From positions 1-8,507 of the forward strand of contig QMUB01000034.1 of the NCBI GenBank assembly GCA_003663695.1: a stretch of 8,507 nt of DNA, given 5' to 3'. The stretch comes from Thermococci archaeon. GTDB lineage: Archaea; Methanobacteriota_B; Thermococci; Thermococcales; Thermococcaceae. The translations under genes and the position numbers were made by a program. Numbering within the stretch: the first letter of the stretch is position 1; each line of letters opens with the position of its first letter. Of the stretch, positions 1-5,817 are shown one piece after another. The notes beneath the pieces were generated by a model. The model searched no databases and was not told where the DNA came from. It saw only the letters and a list, made by a program, of their open reading frames with translations.

Positions 1-1
1 A

Positions 2-124
2 GAGATGGACGTATGGGTCAAAACCGAAGAGATACTGAAACCTGAAGAGGGGATAAACCCTATAGAAGAGCGAGATAAGGAGGAGCATGAAAAGGGAAGT
101 TCTTGGTGTAAACATCTGTTTTAA
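2..124 (+). CDS. C-terminal end of an unidentified protein (partial, 5' end outside window)
   Basis: The second forward frame is open from the left edge to a TAA at 122-124 and gives about 40 residues, beginning EMDVWVKTEEILKPEEG and ending SSWCKHLF. The stretch is rich in Glu, Lys and Asp, like the charged tails of hyperthermophile proteins, and the other two forward frames close within the first 50 bases. No domain is recognisable and I cannot name the protein. An open stretch this short could occur by chance, so the call rests mainly on composition and on the strong Shine-Dalgarno site that sits inside its 3' end, as if a second gene once followed in the same operon. T-rich sequence around the stop (TGTTTTAATTT) could act as an archaeal terminator. 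Confidence 0.42.
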   Translation, partial: EMDVWVKTEEILKPEEGINPIEERDKEEHEKGSSWCKHLF

Positions 125-146
125 TTTCCCCAGGGGTTGCATATGA
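87..146 (+). pseudogene. Possible remnant start of a broken downstream gene (19 codons)
   Basis: An ATG at 87 follows a strong Shine-Dalgarno sequence, AAGGAGG at 77-83, three bases upstream. It opens a frame that begins MKREVLGVNICFNFPRG and stops at TGA 144-146. It overlaps the end of the preceding frame, the arrangement usual for adjacent genes in archaeal operons. Nineteen codons is too short for an ordinary gene. Either this is the surviving 5' end of a gene cut off by a rearrangement, or the site is a coincidence inside the tail of the upstream protein. What is seen is the ribosome site and the start codon; the idea of a remnant is inference. Confidence 0.3.
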
Positions 147-177
147 TTCACCATCTGTATTCTCTTGAAATTTTGGA

Positions 178-186
178 ATTATAAAT
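178..186 (+). promoter_or_regulatory. TATA-box-like element facing the 3' end of the DUF1616 gene
   Basis: ATTATAAAT, preceded by TTTTGGA, resembles an archaeal TATA box. Transcription from it would start near 205-210 and run rightward, antisense to the DUF1616 gene that ends at 224. No convincing plus-strand gene follows, so it could be an antisense or spurious promoter, or a leftover of the lost gene. The 125-223 interval shows nothing else I can support. Confidence 0.25.
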
Positions 187-223
187 CTTTAGATTGTTGT
201 ATGACATGTACGCTTGGAATAAG

Positions 224-1216
224 TTAGGAGTATCTGCTTCTAATCTCAATGTTCAGCTTCAGGCTCTGGATTGTGCCGTTTATTGCATCGAGGATTCTTT
301 GGGCTGCATCTGTTTGGGCATAATCGCCGTTTATTGGCTTTGGAAGGGGAGGTTCCTCATCTTTAAAGAGCAAAAACCAGAGCTGCCATTTTCCAGGCTT
401 ATCTATGCTAAACGTGTAGTTGGTTTCCCATTGGGGGGTCCAGTTGCCCTCAATGTTCACGGGTTTGTGGGGAAGAGTAACGTTGAGCGTGTCCATTAAG
501 TACATGTTGTGGATGTGAGTTTGATTGGTGTCGAAGTCATACGTCAGGTTGACGAGCCATACCTCAACATAATATGTGACGTTCCTGTACTCATGGTTCG
601 CTATGCCTAAAATCACGGTGGCATTTTCCCCCACAAAGAGCTCCGTTGGATAATCCGCGGCTTTTCCATTGGGGCCCAAGATGTAGAACTCCGTGAATTT
701 TTCTCCGGGCTTTGGATGGGTTATTACGTAGCCCAAAGTTGCTATTGAAGAAAAGATAGCTATGATTAAAATCACGGTTAAAGCTTTATCCAAGCGGCTT
801 GCCTTTTCCCATTCGAGCTCTTCTTTAAGCTTTTGGACGTCAACTCTCGGAATCCACGGGTCAATAGCCTTCATCCTGCGGTAAATAGCGGAAGTTGCGA
901 AGAGGACGTTGAAAACAGTTAAGCTGAGTAGGATGGGAGTTAGCCTTATTCCCCAAGGGGTGTAGTTTAACCCAAGACCAATGAGGGGTACTATCGCAAT
1001 GCTTAAACCGAAGCTCAATGCCAAACGCTCAAGATTGTCGAGTTCTTTTTTCTTGGGAAAGAGGGTGGTTATGAAAACGTAGCCCGGGAAGAAGAGCACA
1101 AATGCCAGACCAAGGGCTTTTCTAAGCAGGCTGTCCGGGAAAAAGAGAATAAGGAAATCAAGGATCAGTGAAAGAGCGATGATTGTGAGCAGATCCCAGT
1201 AATCCCGCCAGTCCAT
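224..1216 (-). CDS. DUF1616-family membrane protein with glycosylation-rich external domain
   Basis: This 330-residue protein matches the layout of the DUF1616 family, which is common in Thermococcales and methanogens and has no established biochemical role. Hydrophobic segments lie near residues 9-27, 33-53, 66-84, 92-112 and 145-165. The FFPGYVF stretch after the first two helices is typical of the family. From about residue 170 a soluble domain begins with TEFYILGPNGKAADYPTEL, the usual start of the family's external beta-rich region. It carries eight N-X-T sequons (N198, 212, 223, 231, 245, 258, 266, 313), which points to exposure outside the cell and N-glycosylation. The start ATG at 1216 follows GGTGGT at 1225-1220 on the minus strand. 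The gene is complete and follows the truncated ATPase pseudogene in the same direction, but it has its own likely promoter. A cell-envelope role is inferred. Confidence 0.88.
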   Translation of the reverse strand: MDWRDYWDLLTIIALSLILDFLILFFPDSLLRKALGLAFVLFFPGYVFITTLFPKKKELDNLERLALSFGLSIAIVPLIGLGLNYTPWGIRLTPILLSLTVFNVLFATSAIYRRMKAIDPWIPRVDVQKLKEELEWEKASRLDKALTVILIIAIFSSIATLGYVITHPKPGEKFTEFYILGPNGKAADYPTELFVGENATVILGIANHEYRNVTYYVEVWLVNLTYDFDTNQTHIHNMYLMDTLNVTLPHKPVNIEGNWTPQWETNYTFSIDKPGKWQLWFLLFKDEEPPLPKPINGDYAQTDAAQRILDAINGTIQSLKLNIEIRSRYS

Positions 1217-1246
1217 TTGACCACCAATACTAGAGGGGTGGGAGTG

Positions 1247-1254
1247 TTTAAAAT
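1247..1254 (-). promoter_or_regulatory. Candidate TATA box of the DUF1616 gene
   Basis: On the minus strand this reads ATTTTAAA, about 31-38 bases upstream of the ATG at 1216. The GGTGGT Shine-Dalgarno site at 1225-1220 lies between them. The spacing allows a start of transcription near 1225. It lies only about 28 bases beyond the last recognisable codon of the ATPase pseudogene, so the deletion that truncated the ATPase spared, or created, this promoter region. Confidence 0.45.
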
Positions 1255-1281
1255 GGTTTTGATAGCACAGCGCTTACGACT

Positions 1282-1792
1282 TGGCCGCAGGGGTTTGAGG
1301 TTGATGTAAAGATCAGCCCTGCCGTATAGAGGGGATTTCCTTAAAAGAAACACTTTCCTCATCATTCCAATATAAGAGCCCGAGAGAATAACAAAGAATC
1401 TTTTTTCTTCCTCATATCTATCCCAGAATTTTTGAAGATCATGGATTATTGAAGGATTTATCTTTAAGAAGTTCTGAAACTCATCAAAAAATATGGCTAG
1501 TTTATCCTGAGTTTTAAATAAAAAAGTTCAGCAAGTCCTCTTCAAATTTCGGTGAATAGCCGAGTTTTTCTTCAATCTCATCCTGGAAATCTTCCAGTAA
1601 GAGGCTTTCTTCTTTAACTGAAACAAAGAAATCAAGACAGGGAATGTTTTTTCTGGAGAAAGATTCTCTAACAAGCCTTGTTTTCCCAATTCTTCGTCTT
1701 CCAGTAACAATAATAAGAGATGAGCGAGAACCGATCAGATTAAGCGCTTTTTCTAAAGCCTCCATCTCCTCCTCTCTGTCATAGAATTTCAT
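1282..1792 (-). pseudogene. Archaeal P-loop ATPase (Arch_ATPase type), frameshifted and C-terminally truncated
   Basis: The frame starting at ATG 1792 gives 92 residues with the family opening (FYDREEEMEALEKAL) and a Walker A motif, GRRRIGKT at residues 31-38. It then hits TAA at 1516-1514. Moving by one base restores homology at once: KTQDKLAIFFDEFQNF carries Walker B with D-E encoded near 1485-1480, SGSYIGMM near 1383-1360 looks like the sensor-1 strand, and SPLYGRADLYINLKPL follows. The shift falls in a run of six T on the coding strand (1525-1520); five T would read NFLFKTQDK, the expected sequence. Family similarity stops near 1282. This family usually exceeds 400 residues, so more than half the protein, including the C-terminal DNA-binding-like part, is missing. 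Members often behave as mobile or fast-turnover genes. Promoter and ribosome site are intact, so decay may be recent. Confidence 0.85.
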
Positions 1793-1826
1793 AAAGTACC
1801 ACCGATAGGATTATCCCATTTTTGGA

Positions 1827-1834
1827 TATTTATA
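1827..1834 (-). promoter_or_regulatory. Promoter (TATA box) of the ATPase pseudogene
   Basis: The minus strand reads TATAAATA, preceded by the BRE-like CAAAAC and followed about 35 bases later by the ATG at 1792. A GGTGGT Shine-Dalgarno sequence at 1803-1798 precedes the start codon. This is a textbook archaeal promoter and leader, kept intact in front of a gene that is no longer full length. Confidence 0.68.
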
Positions 1835-1860
1835 GTTTTGATCCTGACATATCAGTACAG

Positions 1861-1888
1861 TGAACGATCGTTCAATAAAATGAACGAT
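1861..1888. promoter_or_regulatory. Cluster of three TGAACGAT half-sites (palindrome plus stem-loop)
   Basis: Positions 1861-1874 read TGAACGATCGTTCA, a perfect 14-base palindrome. A third half-site, TGAACGAT, lies at 1881-1888, exactly 20 bases after the first, about two helical turns. The middle half-site (ATCGTTCA, 1867-1874) and the third also form an 8-base stem around the 6-base loop ATAAAA. The cluster begins directly after the stop codon of the small membrane gene (1891-1889) and lies about 27 bases upstream of the ATPase TATA box. It could be an operator or activator site for the ATPase promoter or a 3'-end hairpin of the upstream transcript. I do not recognise a known Thermococcales regulator motif in it. 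Confidence 0.55.
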
Positions 1889-2131
1889 TCAACCAGCCAG
1901 AACTTCATACACCTTTTTCATGACGATGATTGCAAATATTATTAGCAGGAGGTATGTTATGGATTTTAGGAAGTCTTTGCTTTCTTTTCTCATGAAGAAT
2001 TCTCCTAGTTCAAGGGTTATTAGGGTTCCGATTAAGAGTATTGTCAGGAAGATTTCGGTGGAATGGGCTAATAAGGCATCTAAGAGTGTCCAGATTGTGA
2101 GGAAGAGTATTATGGCGGTGTCTACATCCAT
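1889..2131 (-). CDS. Small membrane protein with three helices, function unknown
   Basis: This 80-residue protein is almost entirely hydrophobic, with likely membrane segments near residues 5-22, 27-46 and 57-72. A short charged stretch (MRKESKDF, about 47-54) separates the second and third helices. I do not recognise a named family. Its ATG at 2131 lies inside the last codons of the preceding gene (10-base overlap, 2122-2131). A GGAGGA Shine-Dalgarno site eight bases upstream is embedded in that gene's Leu-Gly-Gly codons. This close coupling, together with the length and helix pattern, makes a real gene likely and suggests that the two proteins act together at the membrane. Nothing in the sequence shows a reaction or a partner beyond that. 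Confidence 0.72.
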   Translation of the reverse strand: MDVDTAIILFLTIWTLLDALLAHSTEIFLTILLIGTLITLELGEFFMRKESKDFLKSITYLLLIIFAIIVMKKVYEVLAG

Positions 2132-2889
2132 TTTTCTATTCCTCCGAGGAGTTTAATGTCTACTTCCACGTAATTTTCGTGTTTCTCGATGTTTTCAACT
2201 TTTATTAGTTCTCTTTGGGATTTGGCAATTGATGCGAGTATTGAGGAGCATATGGGGCATGCGAGCTTTTCGCATGTTTTGCTTTCCGTGTTTTTGCAGA
2301 ATTTGGGTTTTATGTTTTCGATGAAGAGTTTTATAGTTTCTCCTTCTTGTTCTGCATCTATTCCGCCGATTAAGTCGAGGGTTTTGAGGATTGATGAGGC
2401 GGAGGTTATGGCAAGGCTGAGATCTGTGTTTGTTAAATTGGTTTCACTGTATTCTTCAAATTTTTTGACCAGTTCATACCCCAGTGGGGGGGCTATTAAA
2501 AGTCCCATTTCTTTTTCTCTGCTTACGTTGGTTAGGAAGACTGTTTCTTCATCTAGTATTCCTATGTCCAAGTCGAAATCTTCGTTTAATGGTATGAATG
2601 TGCCGCCTTTGGGGAGATTTTCATAGGGTGGGATGTAAATGGCTTTGCCCTCTAGTGTTAGGTTTGAGGTGAGGTTTTTTGAGAGGGTAAGGTATGGTTT
2701 CATCATGGCTTCGAATGTTTCGTATTTTATGTAGTTTGAGGGTAGGAGTGATATGATGACGAGTCCGAGAAATATGCCTGCTATTCCGAGGTTTATGTAA
2801 GCTTGGTTGGATAAAATGGCGCCATAATAAGCTAAGATGGAGCCTATTCCTATTAGGAAGCTTCCTGAGATGAATTTAATCTTTATCAT
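2122..2889 (-). CDS. Membrane-anchored protein with a four-cysteine C-terminal cluster, function unknown
   Basis: The 255-residue product has two N-terminal membrane segments (about residues 6-24 and 31-49) and then a soluble domain of about 200 residues. Near its end are four cysteines, C198, C206, C211 and C214, the last two in CPIC, followed by a predicted helix (SSILASIAKSQREL). The pattern could bind a metal or form disulfides. The soluble layout recalls uncharacterised two-helix archaeal membrane proteins with a Cys-containing C-terminal alpha/beta domain, but I cannot assign a family with confidence. Sequons at N72, N76, N120 and N151 leave the side of the membrane open. The start at 2889 has no clear Shine-Dalgarno, and the TATA element at 2912-2919 would place transcription start next to the ATG, so the mRNA may be leaderless. 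It is divergent from the MoxR-type operon and coupled to the small membrane gene. Confidence 0.75.
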   Translation of the reverse strand: MIKIKFISGSFLIGIGSILAYYGAILSNQAYINLGIAGIFLGLVIISLLPSNYIKYETFEAMMKPYLTLSKNLTSNLTLEGKAIYIPPYENLPKGGTFIPLNEDFDLDIGILDEETVFLTNVSREKEMGLLIAPPLGYELVKKFEEYSETNLTNTDLSLAITSASSILKTLDLIGGIDAEQEGETIKLFIENIKPKFCKNTESKTCEKLACPICSSILASIAKSQRELIKVENIEKHENYVEVDIKLLGGIEKWM

Positions 2890-2911
2890 GATTTCATTTA
2901 AAGGAAGTTAA

Positions 2912-2919
2912 TTTTATAA
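2912..2919. promoter_or_regulatory. Shared, near-symmetric TATA element between divergent transcription units
   Basis: The 62-base gap between the divergent starts (2889 minus, 2952 plus) contains TTTTATAA, which reads TTATAAAA on the other strand. It is the best TATA candidate for either direction. It lies about 23-30 bases from the minus-strand ATG, implying a leaderless message, and about 33-40 bases from the plus-strand ATG, leaving a leader of roughly 10 bases. No second clear TATA box is seen, so the two units may compete for one TBP site. Confidence 0.55.
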
Positions 2920-2951
2920 GGGTTTCTCTTGTGGATATTGTTTGATGGGTT

Positions 2952-4784
2952 ATGAAAAAATTGTTTGCTTTGATTGTTATAATGCTTACATTTTCATCGG
3001 TACAGGCTCAAACAAGGCATGTGAAATTAAGTGAGGTTAAGGAAAGTGATCAGTTTATGTATTTTTACTTTGATCTTTTCCTTCAGGAGTTTTCTTATTC
3101 TTTGAAGTACATGGTTGAGGGGGAGGATTATTATTTGAATATGTCGAAAGAGAGCTTTGGTAAAATAAGGCTCACGCGTGAGGAGGCGTTGTATTATGAA
3201 TCGAGGGGAGTTGATACGAAAGTTCGGCAGGTTGTGGAGCCTTTCTATCAGTTTTCGAGTGATTTGGTTCGTTTGGGGCAAATAAACTATGGGCTCCAAA
3301 GAATTCTCGTGAGTTCGGAAAGTTCTACAAGTGCTGTTGAAGAAGCTCGATTGAAGATAGTGGCAATGAACAGGACAATTGAAGAAATGTACTCGTATTT
3401 GGATGATATAGATAGGATAGAATTGAGGAATGGAACTGATGTTTTGAGGTTTGATACTTCCGGTGTGAGGATGTGGCTTGGGAGGATGAGGGAGAAGGCT
3501 GGTGAGTACGCTTTGATACTTGGAGGTTTGCCGGTTAAGGAGGGTCTCTGGATAGATGTTTCGAATAAGAATCCTATGCTCTTTGAGAATGTTTCAATTT
3601 ACGGGCACAGTGATTATGGGGGGGATGTCAGCATAAGTATTGAGCATGAAAATCGTACCATTATCTATACGGTCAAGGTTTCCAAGAATGGGGATTTTTC
3701 ACTTCCATACTCTTTTGATGAGCTCGGTGAGTACAGGATTTATGCCGGCCAGCGTGTTGATGATAAAATTGAGATATCGAACGTGGTAGTTGTTAGGGTT
3801 AGGAAAATTCCTTCAATGTTCATAATGGATGCCAAGTTTGAAGGGATTGTTGGAGAGGGGCTGGAAGTTCGGGGGAGGCTGGTTGATTACTATGGTCATC
3901 CATTGGGAGGTGCTAAAATCTACATGAACTCAAGTGAGGTTATGACCGACGGGGAGGGTTTTTTCCATAAGGAATTTTACTCAAACTCACCCGAGAGTGA
4001 AAGGATCAGCTTGATTTTTCCCGGGGACGATATCCACATGGGGGCTAATATGAGCGTTGAGATAGAGTTTTTAAAGCATCCCGTCACAATATTCCTGGAG
4101 GCAAGTTCTAAAAAGGTGTTTCTGGGAGAGGAAGCCACGTTAAAAGGGGAGATAAGAGGGGTACACGGTGAGGTGCCCATTAGCATTTATATGAATGGTG
4201 GGTTTTACAAAAGAATTCAGACAAATGGTAGTTTTGAATTCAGTGTAAAGTTTGATTCATTGGGAACTTACACTTTCTATGCTCTCTATCCTGGAGATGA
4301 GCTTCATAATGGAGCCAGGTCGAACATGGTCACGATTTCGGTTATTAAGGGGACTGAAAAAAGGTCCTCAAGTTTTATCATGGTTCTCCTTGCTCTTTTT
4401 CTGCTGGGATCGCTAATTTACTGGAGGAAGCATGAATTTAAACCGCTCAGGAAAGAAAAAGGGGAGGAAATGGTGAAGGGCATGAAGATGCGGGATGAGG
4501 AGTTCATTGAACTGATCAGGCAAAAACCTGAACTTCCTGAGGATGTTAAAGAAGCTTACAAGTTGCTCTTCGAGAGGTTGATTTCTTCGTTTAATTTGAG
4601 GAGAAGCTTAACACCGAGGGAGGTTTTGGAAAAGCTTAAGGGTATGGAGTTCCATGAGGATTTGAAGGTCGTGACTGAACTTCACGAGAAGGAAGTTTAT
4701 GGAGGTATGAAGCTTAAAGATGAGGAAAGGGAATTGTTCTTCCAGAAGTTGCAGGATATTCTGGAGGTTTTAGGTTATGCATAA
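2952..4784 (+). CDS. Secreted-domain, single-span protein with Ig-like repeats and a cytoplasmic DUF4129-type tail
   Basis: The 610-residue product opens with a signal peptide (residues 1-20, MKKLFALIVIMLTF...). A largely helical region of about residues 25-195 follows, including a likely coiled stretch near 125-155. Three beta-sandwich segments resembling bacterial/archaeal Ig-like repeats come next (about 198-284, 288-375, 377-466); the last two share a PGD(D/E)xHxGA motif at 357-365 and 448-455. A single membrane helix spans about 474-490. The C-terminal 115 residues resemble DUF4129: a basic helix, LTPREVLEKL near 553-562, then TELHEKEVYGG near 575-585. Eight N-X-S/T sequons all lie before the helix, supporting an outside location. 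DUF4129 domains recur beside MoxR, DUF58 and transglutaminase-like genes, as here. Its stop overlaps the next start by eight bases. An envelope-sensing or adhesion role linked to the internal ATPase is inference. Confidence 0.82.
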   Translation: MKKLFALIVIMLTFSSVQAQTRHVKLSEVKESDQFMYFYFDLFLQEFSYSLKYMVEGEDYYLNMSKESFGKIRLTREEALYYESRGVDTKVRQVVEPFYQFSSDLVRLGQINYGLQRILVSSESSTSAVEEARLKIVAMNRTIEEMYSYLDDIDRIELRNGTDVLRFDTSGVRMWLGRMREKAGEYALILGGLPVKEGLWIDVSNKNPMLFENVSIYGHSDYGGDVSISIEHENRTIIYTVKVSKNGDFSLPYSFDELGEYRIYAGQRVDDKIEISNVVVVRVRKIPSMFIMDAKFEGIVGEGLEVRGRLVDYYGHPLGGAKIYMNSSEVMTDGEGFFHKEFYSNSPESERISLIFPGDDIHMGANMSVEIEFLKHPVTIFLEASSKKVFLGEEATLKGEIRGVHGEVPISIYMNGGFYKRIQTNGSFEFSVKFDSLGTYTFYALYPGDELHNGARSNMVTISVIKGTEKRSSSFIMVLLALFLLGSLIYWRKHEFKPLRKEKGEEMVKGMKMRDEEFIELIRQKPELPEDVKEAYKLLFERLISSFNLRRSLTPREVLEKLKGMEFHEDLKVVTELHEKEVYGGMKLKDEERELFFQKLQDILEVLGYA

Positions 4785-5817
4785 GTATGTCAAATATGGG
4801 ATCATGGCATTCCTCACAATAATGTTCCTCATACTTCCGGTGAGTGTTCCAATTTTAAAGAGTTCTGCGGATTACAGCATGTTTAATGATGGATGGAATG
4901 GGTGTTCAAAGTTCATCCAAAGGGTGTACAGGAGGGGTGGTACAATAAGTCCGGTTTTTTTGCCATACAATTCGATGGGATTATCCGAGAAGGATGGGGT
5001 TTTAATGATAATTGGTCCCAACATGACTTTTTCAGATTATGAGGTGAAGGAGATAAAGAGATTCCTGGAGGATGGGAATACCGTATTCATTGCCGATGAT
5101 TTTGGAACCGGAAATCAAATATTAATGAAGTTGAATGTATCCGTTAAGCTTTCCAAATATCCTTTAAATGACCTCTTTTATGAAAAGAGTGATAATTTGA
5201 TAATAGTTACGAGGATTGAGGATCCAATTTTAGGGAGGGGCGTTAAAAGGCTTGTTTTAAATGTTCCCTCCGCCATAACACTAAGTCCCGGTGGGGAGGT
5301 TTATGCAAGCAGGGTGGCAATGGTTAGATATCATCAGAGAATGTATCCTATTTTAACCGAGGTTCGATACAAGGGGGGCAGATTGATAATTCTCTCAGAT
5401 CCGGATATCCTGATAAACGAGATGTATGATGAGAATTCAAAGTTCATTGAAAATCTTCTTGATTATATTGGAGGGGATATTTTCTACTTTGATGAGGCTC
5501 ATCATCCTGATTTTAACCCGTATATAAGGGGGGTTGTGTATATTCACAGGAATCTCAGCAGGAAAAGAGCATTTGAAGTGTTTTTGTTATTCGCCCTCCT
5601 GGCAGTTGTGATTGAGGGGGGCGTGCTGTCAATGGTATTCGGAAGGATTAGTTCATTCATCTGGAAGTTTTTTAAGGAAGAAGAGAATTTTGATGATATT
5701 TTAGCTGAAGTTGCTAGGGAGGATGGTATTGATTTGGAAAAATTAAAAAAGATGATTGAAGAGATTGAAAAAGGTTCAAAACTGGGTGGTAAATATGGAC
5801 GGGAGAGAGTTCCTTAA
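4777..5817 (+). CDS. DUF4350-type membrane protein
   Basis: The 346-residue product has an N-terminal membrane segment (about 8-27), an extracytoplasmic alpha/beta domain and a second membrane segment (about 267-287). A charged cytoplasmic tail of about 55 residues follows. The middle domain shows the DUF4350 pattern, a GATase-1-like fold: YEVKEIKRFLEDGNTVFIADD near 88-108 is the typical strand-helix-strand, GGRLIILSDPD lies at 200-210, and FDEAHH lies at 238-243. No catalytic Cys-His-Glu triad of a true glutamine amidotransferase is apparent, so a binding role is more likely than catalysis. The ATG at 4777 lies in the last codons of the preceding gene, with GGAGG a few bases upstream. The tail (EREDG..EKLKKMIEEIE) is a predicted helix that could contact the MoxR or DUF58 protein. 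The gene sits directly before moxR, its usual place in such clusters. Confidence 0.78.
   Translation: MHKYVKYGIMAFLTIMFLILPVSVPILKSSADYSMFNDGWNGCSKFIQRVYRRGGTISPVFLPYNSMGLSEKDGVLMIIGPNMTFSDYEVKEIKRFLEDGNTVFIADDFGTGNQILMKLNVSVKLSKYPLNDLFYEKSDNLIIVTRIEDPILGRGVKRLVLNVPSAITLSPGGEVYASRVAMVRYHQRMYPILTEVRYKGGRLIILSDPDILINEMYDENSKFIENLLDYIGGDIFYFDEAHHPDFNPYIRGVVYIHRNLSRKRAFEVFLLFALLAVVIEGGVLSMVFGRISSFIWKFFKEEENFDDILAEVAREDGIDLEKLKKMIEEIEKGSKLGGKYGRERVP

Noticed and set aside
130..140. CCCCAGGGG as a terminator hairpin
   Set aside because: The arms are separated by one base, too short a loop, and no U-tract follows.
194..499. Plus-strand frame of 101 codons starting with TTG
   Set aside because: It lies antisense to the DUF1616 coding region, has no Shine-Dalgarno site, and its composition (Cys/Trp-rich) is that of a shadow frame.
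1165..1281. Continuation of the ATPase C-terminal frame through to 1165
   Set aside because: After the KPLRP codons the frame reads PSRKRCAIKTILNTP and then into the DUF1616 start; it no longer resembles the family and crosses that gene's promoter and ribosome site.
2189..2626. Plus-strand frame of 145 codons over the four-cysteine protein
   Set aside because: Ser/Phe/Met-rich shadow of the opposite strand, explained by the G+T-rich plus strand in this region; no ribosome site, and the minus-strand gene has coherent membrane segments and operon coupling.
5756..5794. Extended MoxR start at TTG 5756
   Set aside because: No ribosome site precedes it, and it adds 13 residues not seen in the family; ATG 5795 has GGGTGGT at proper spacing.
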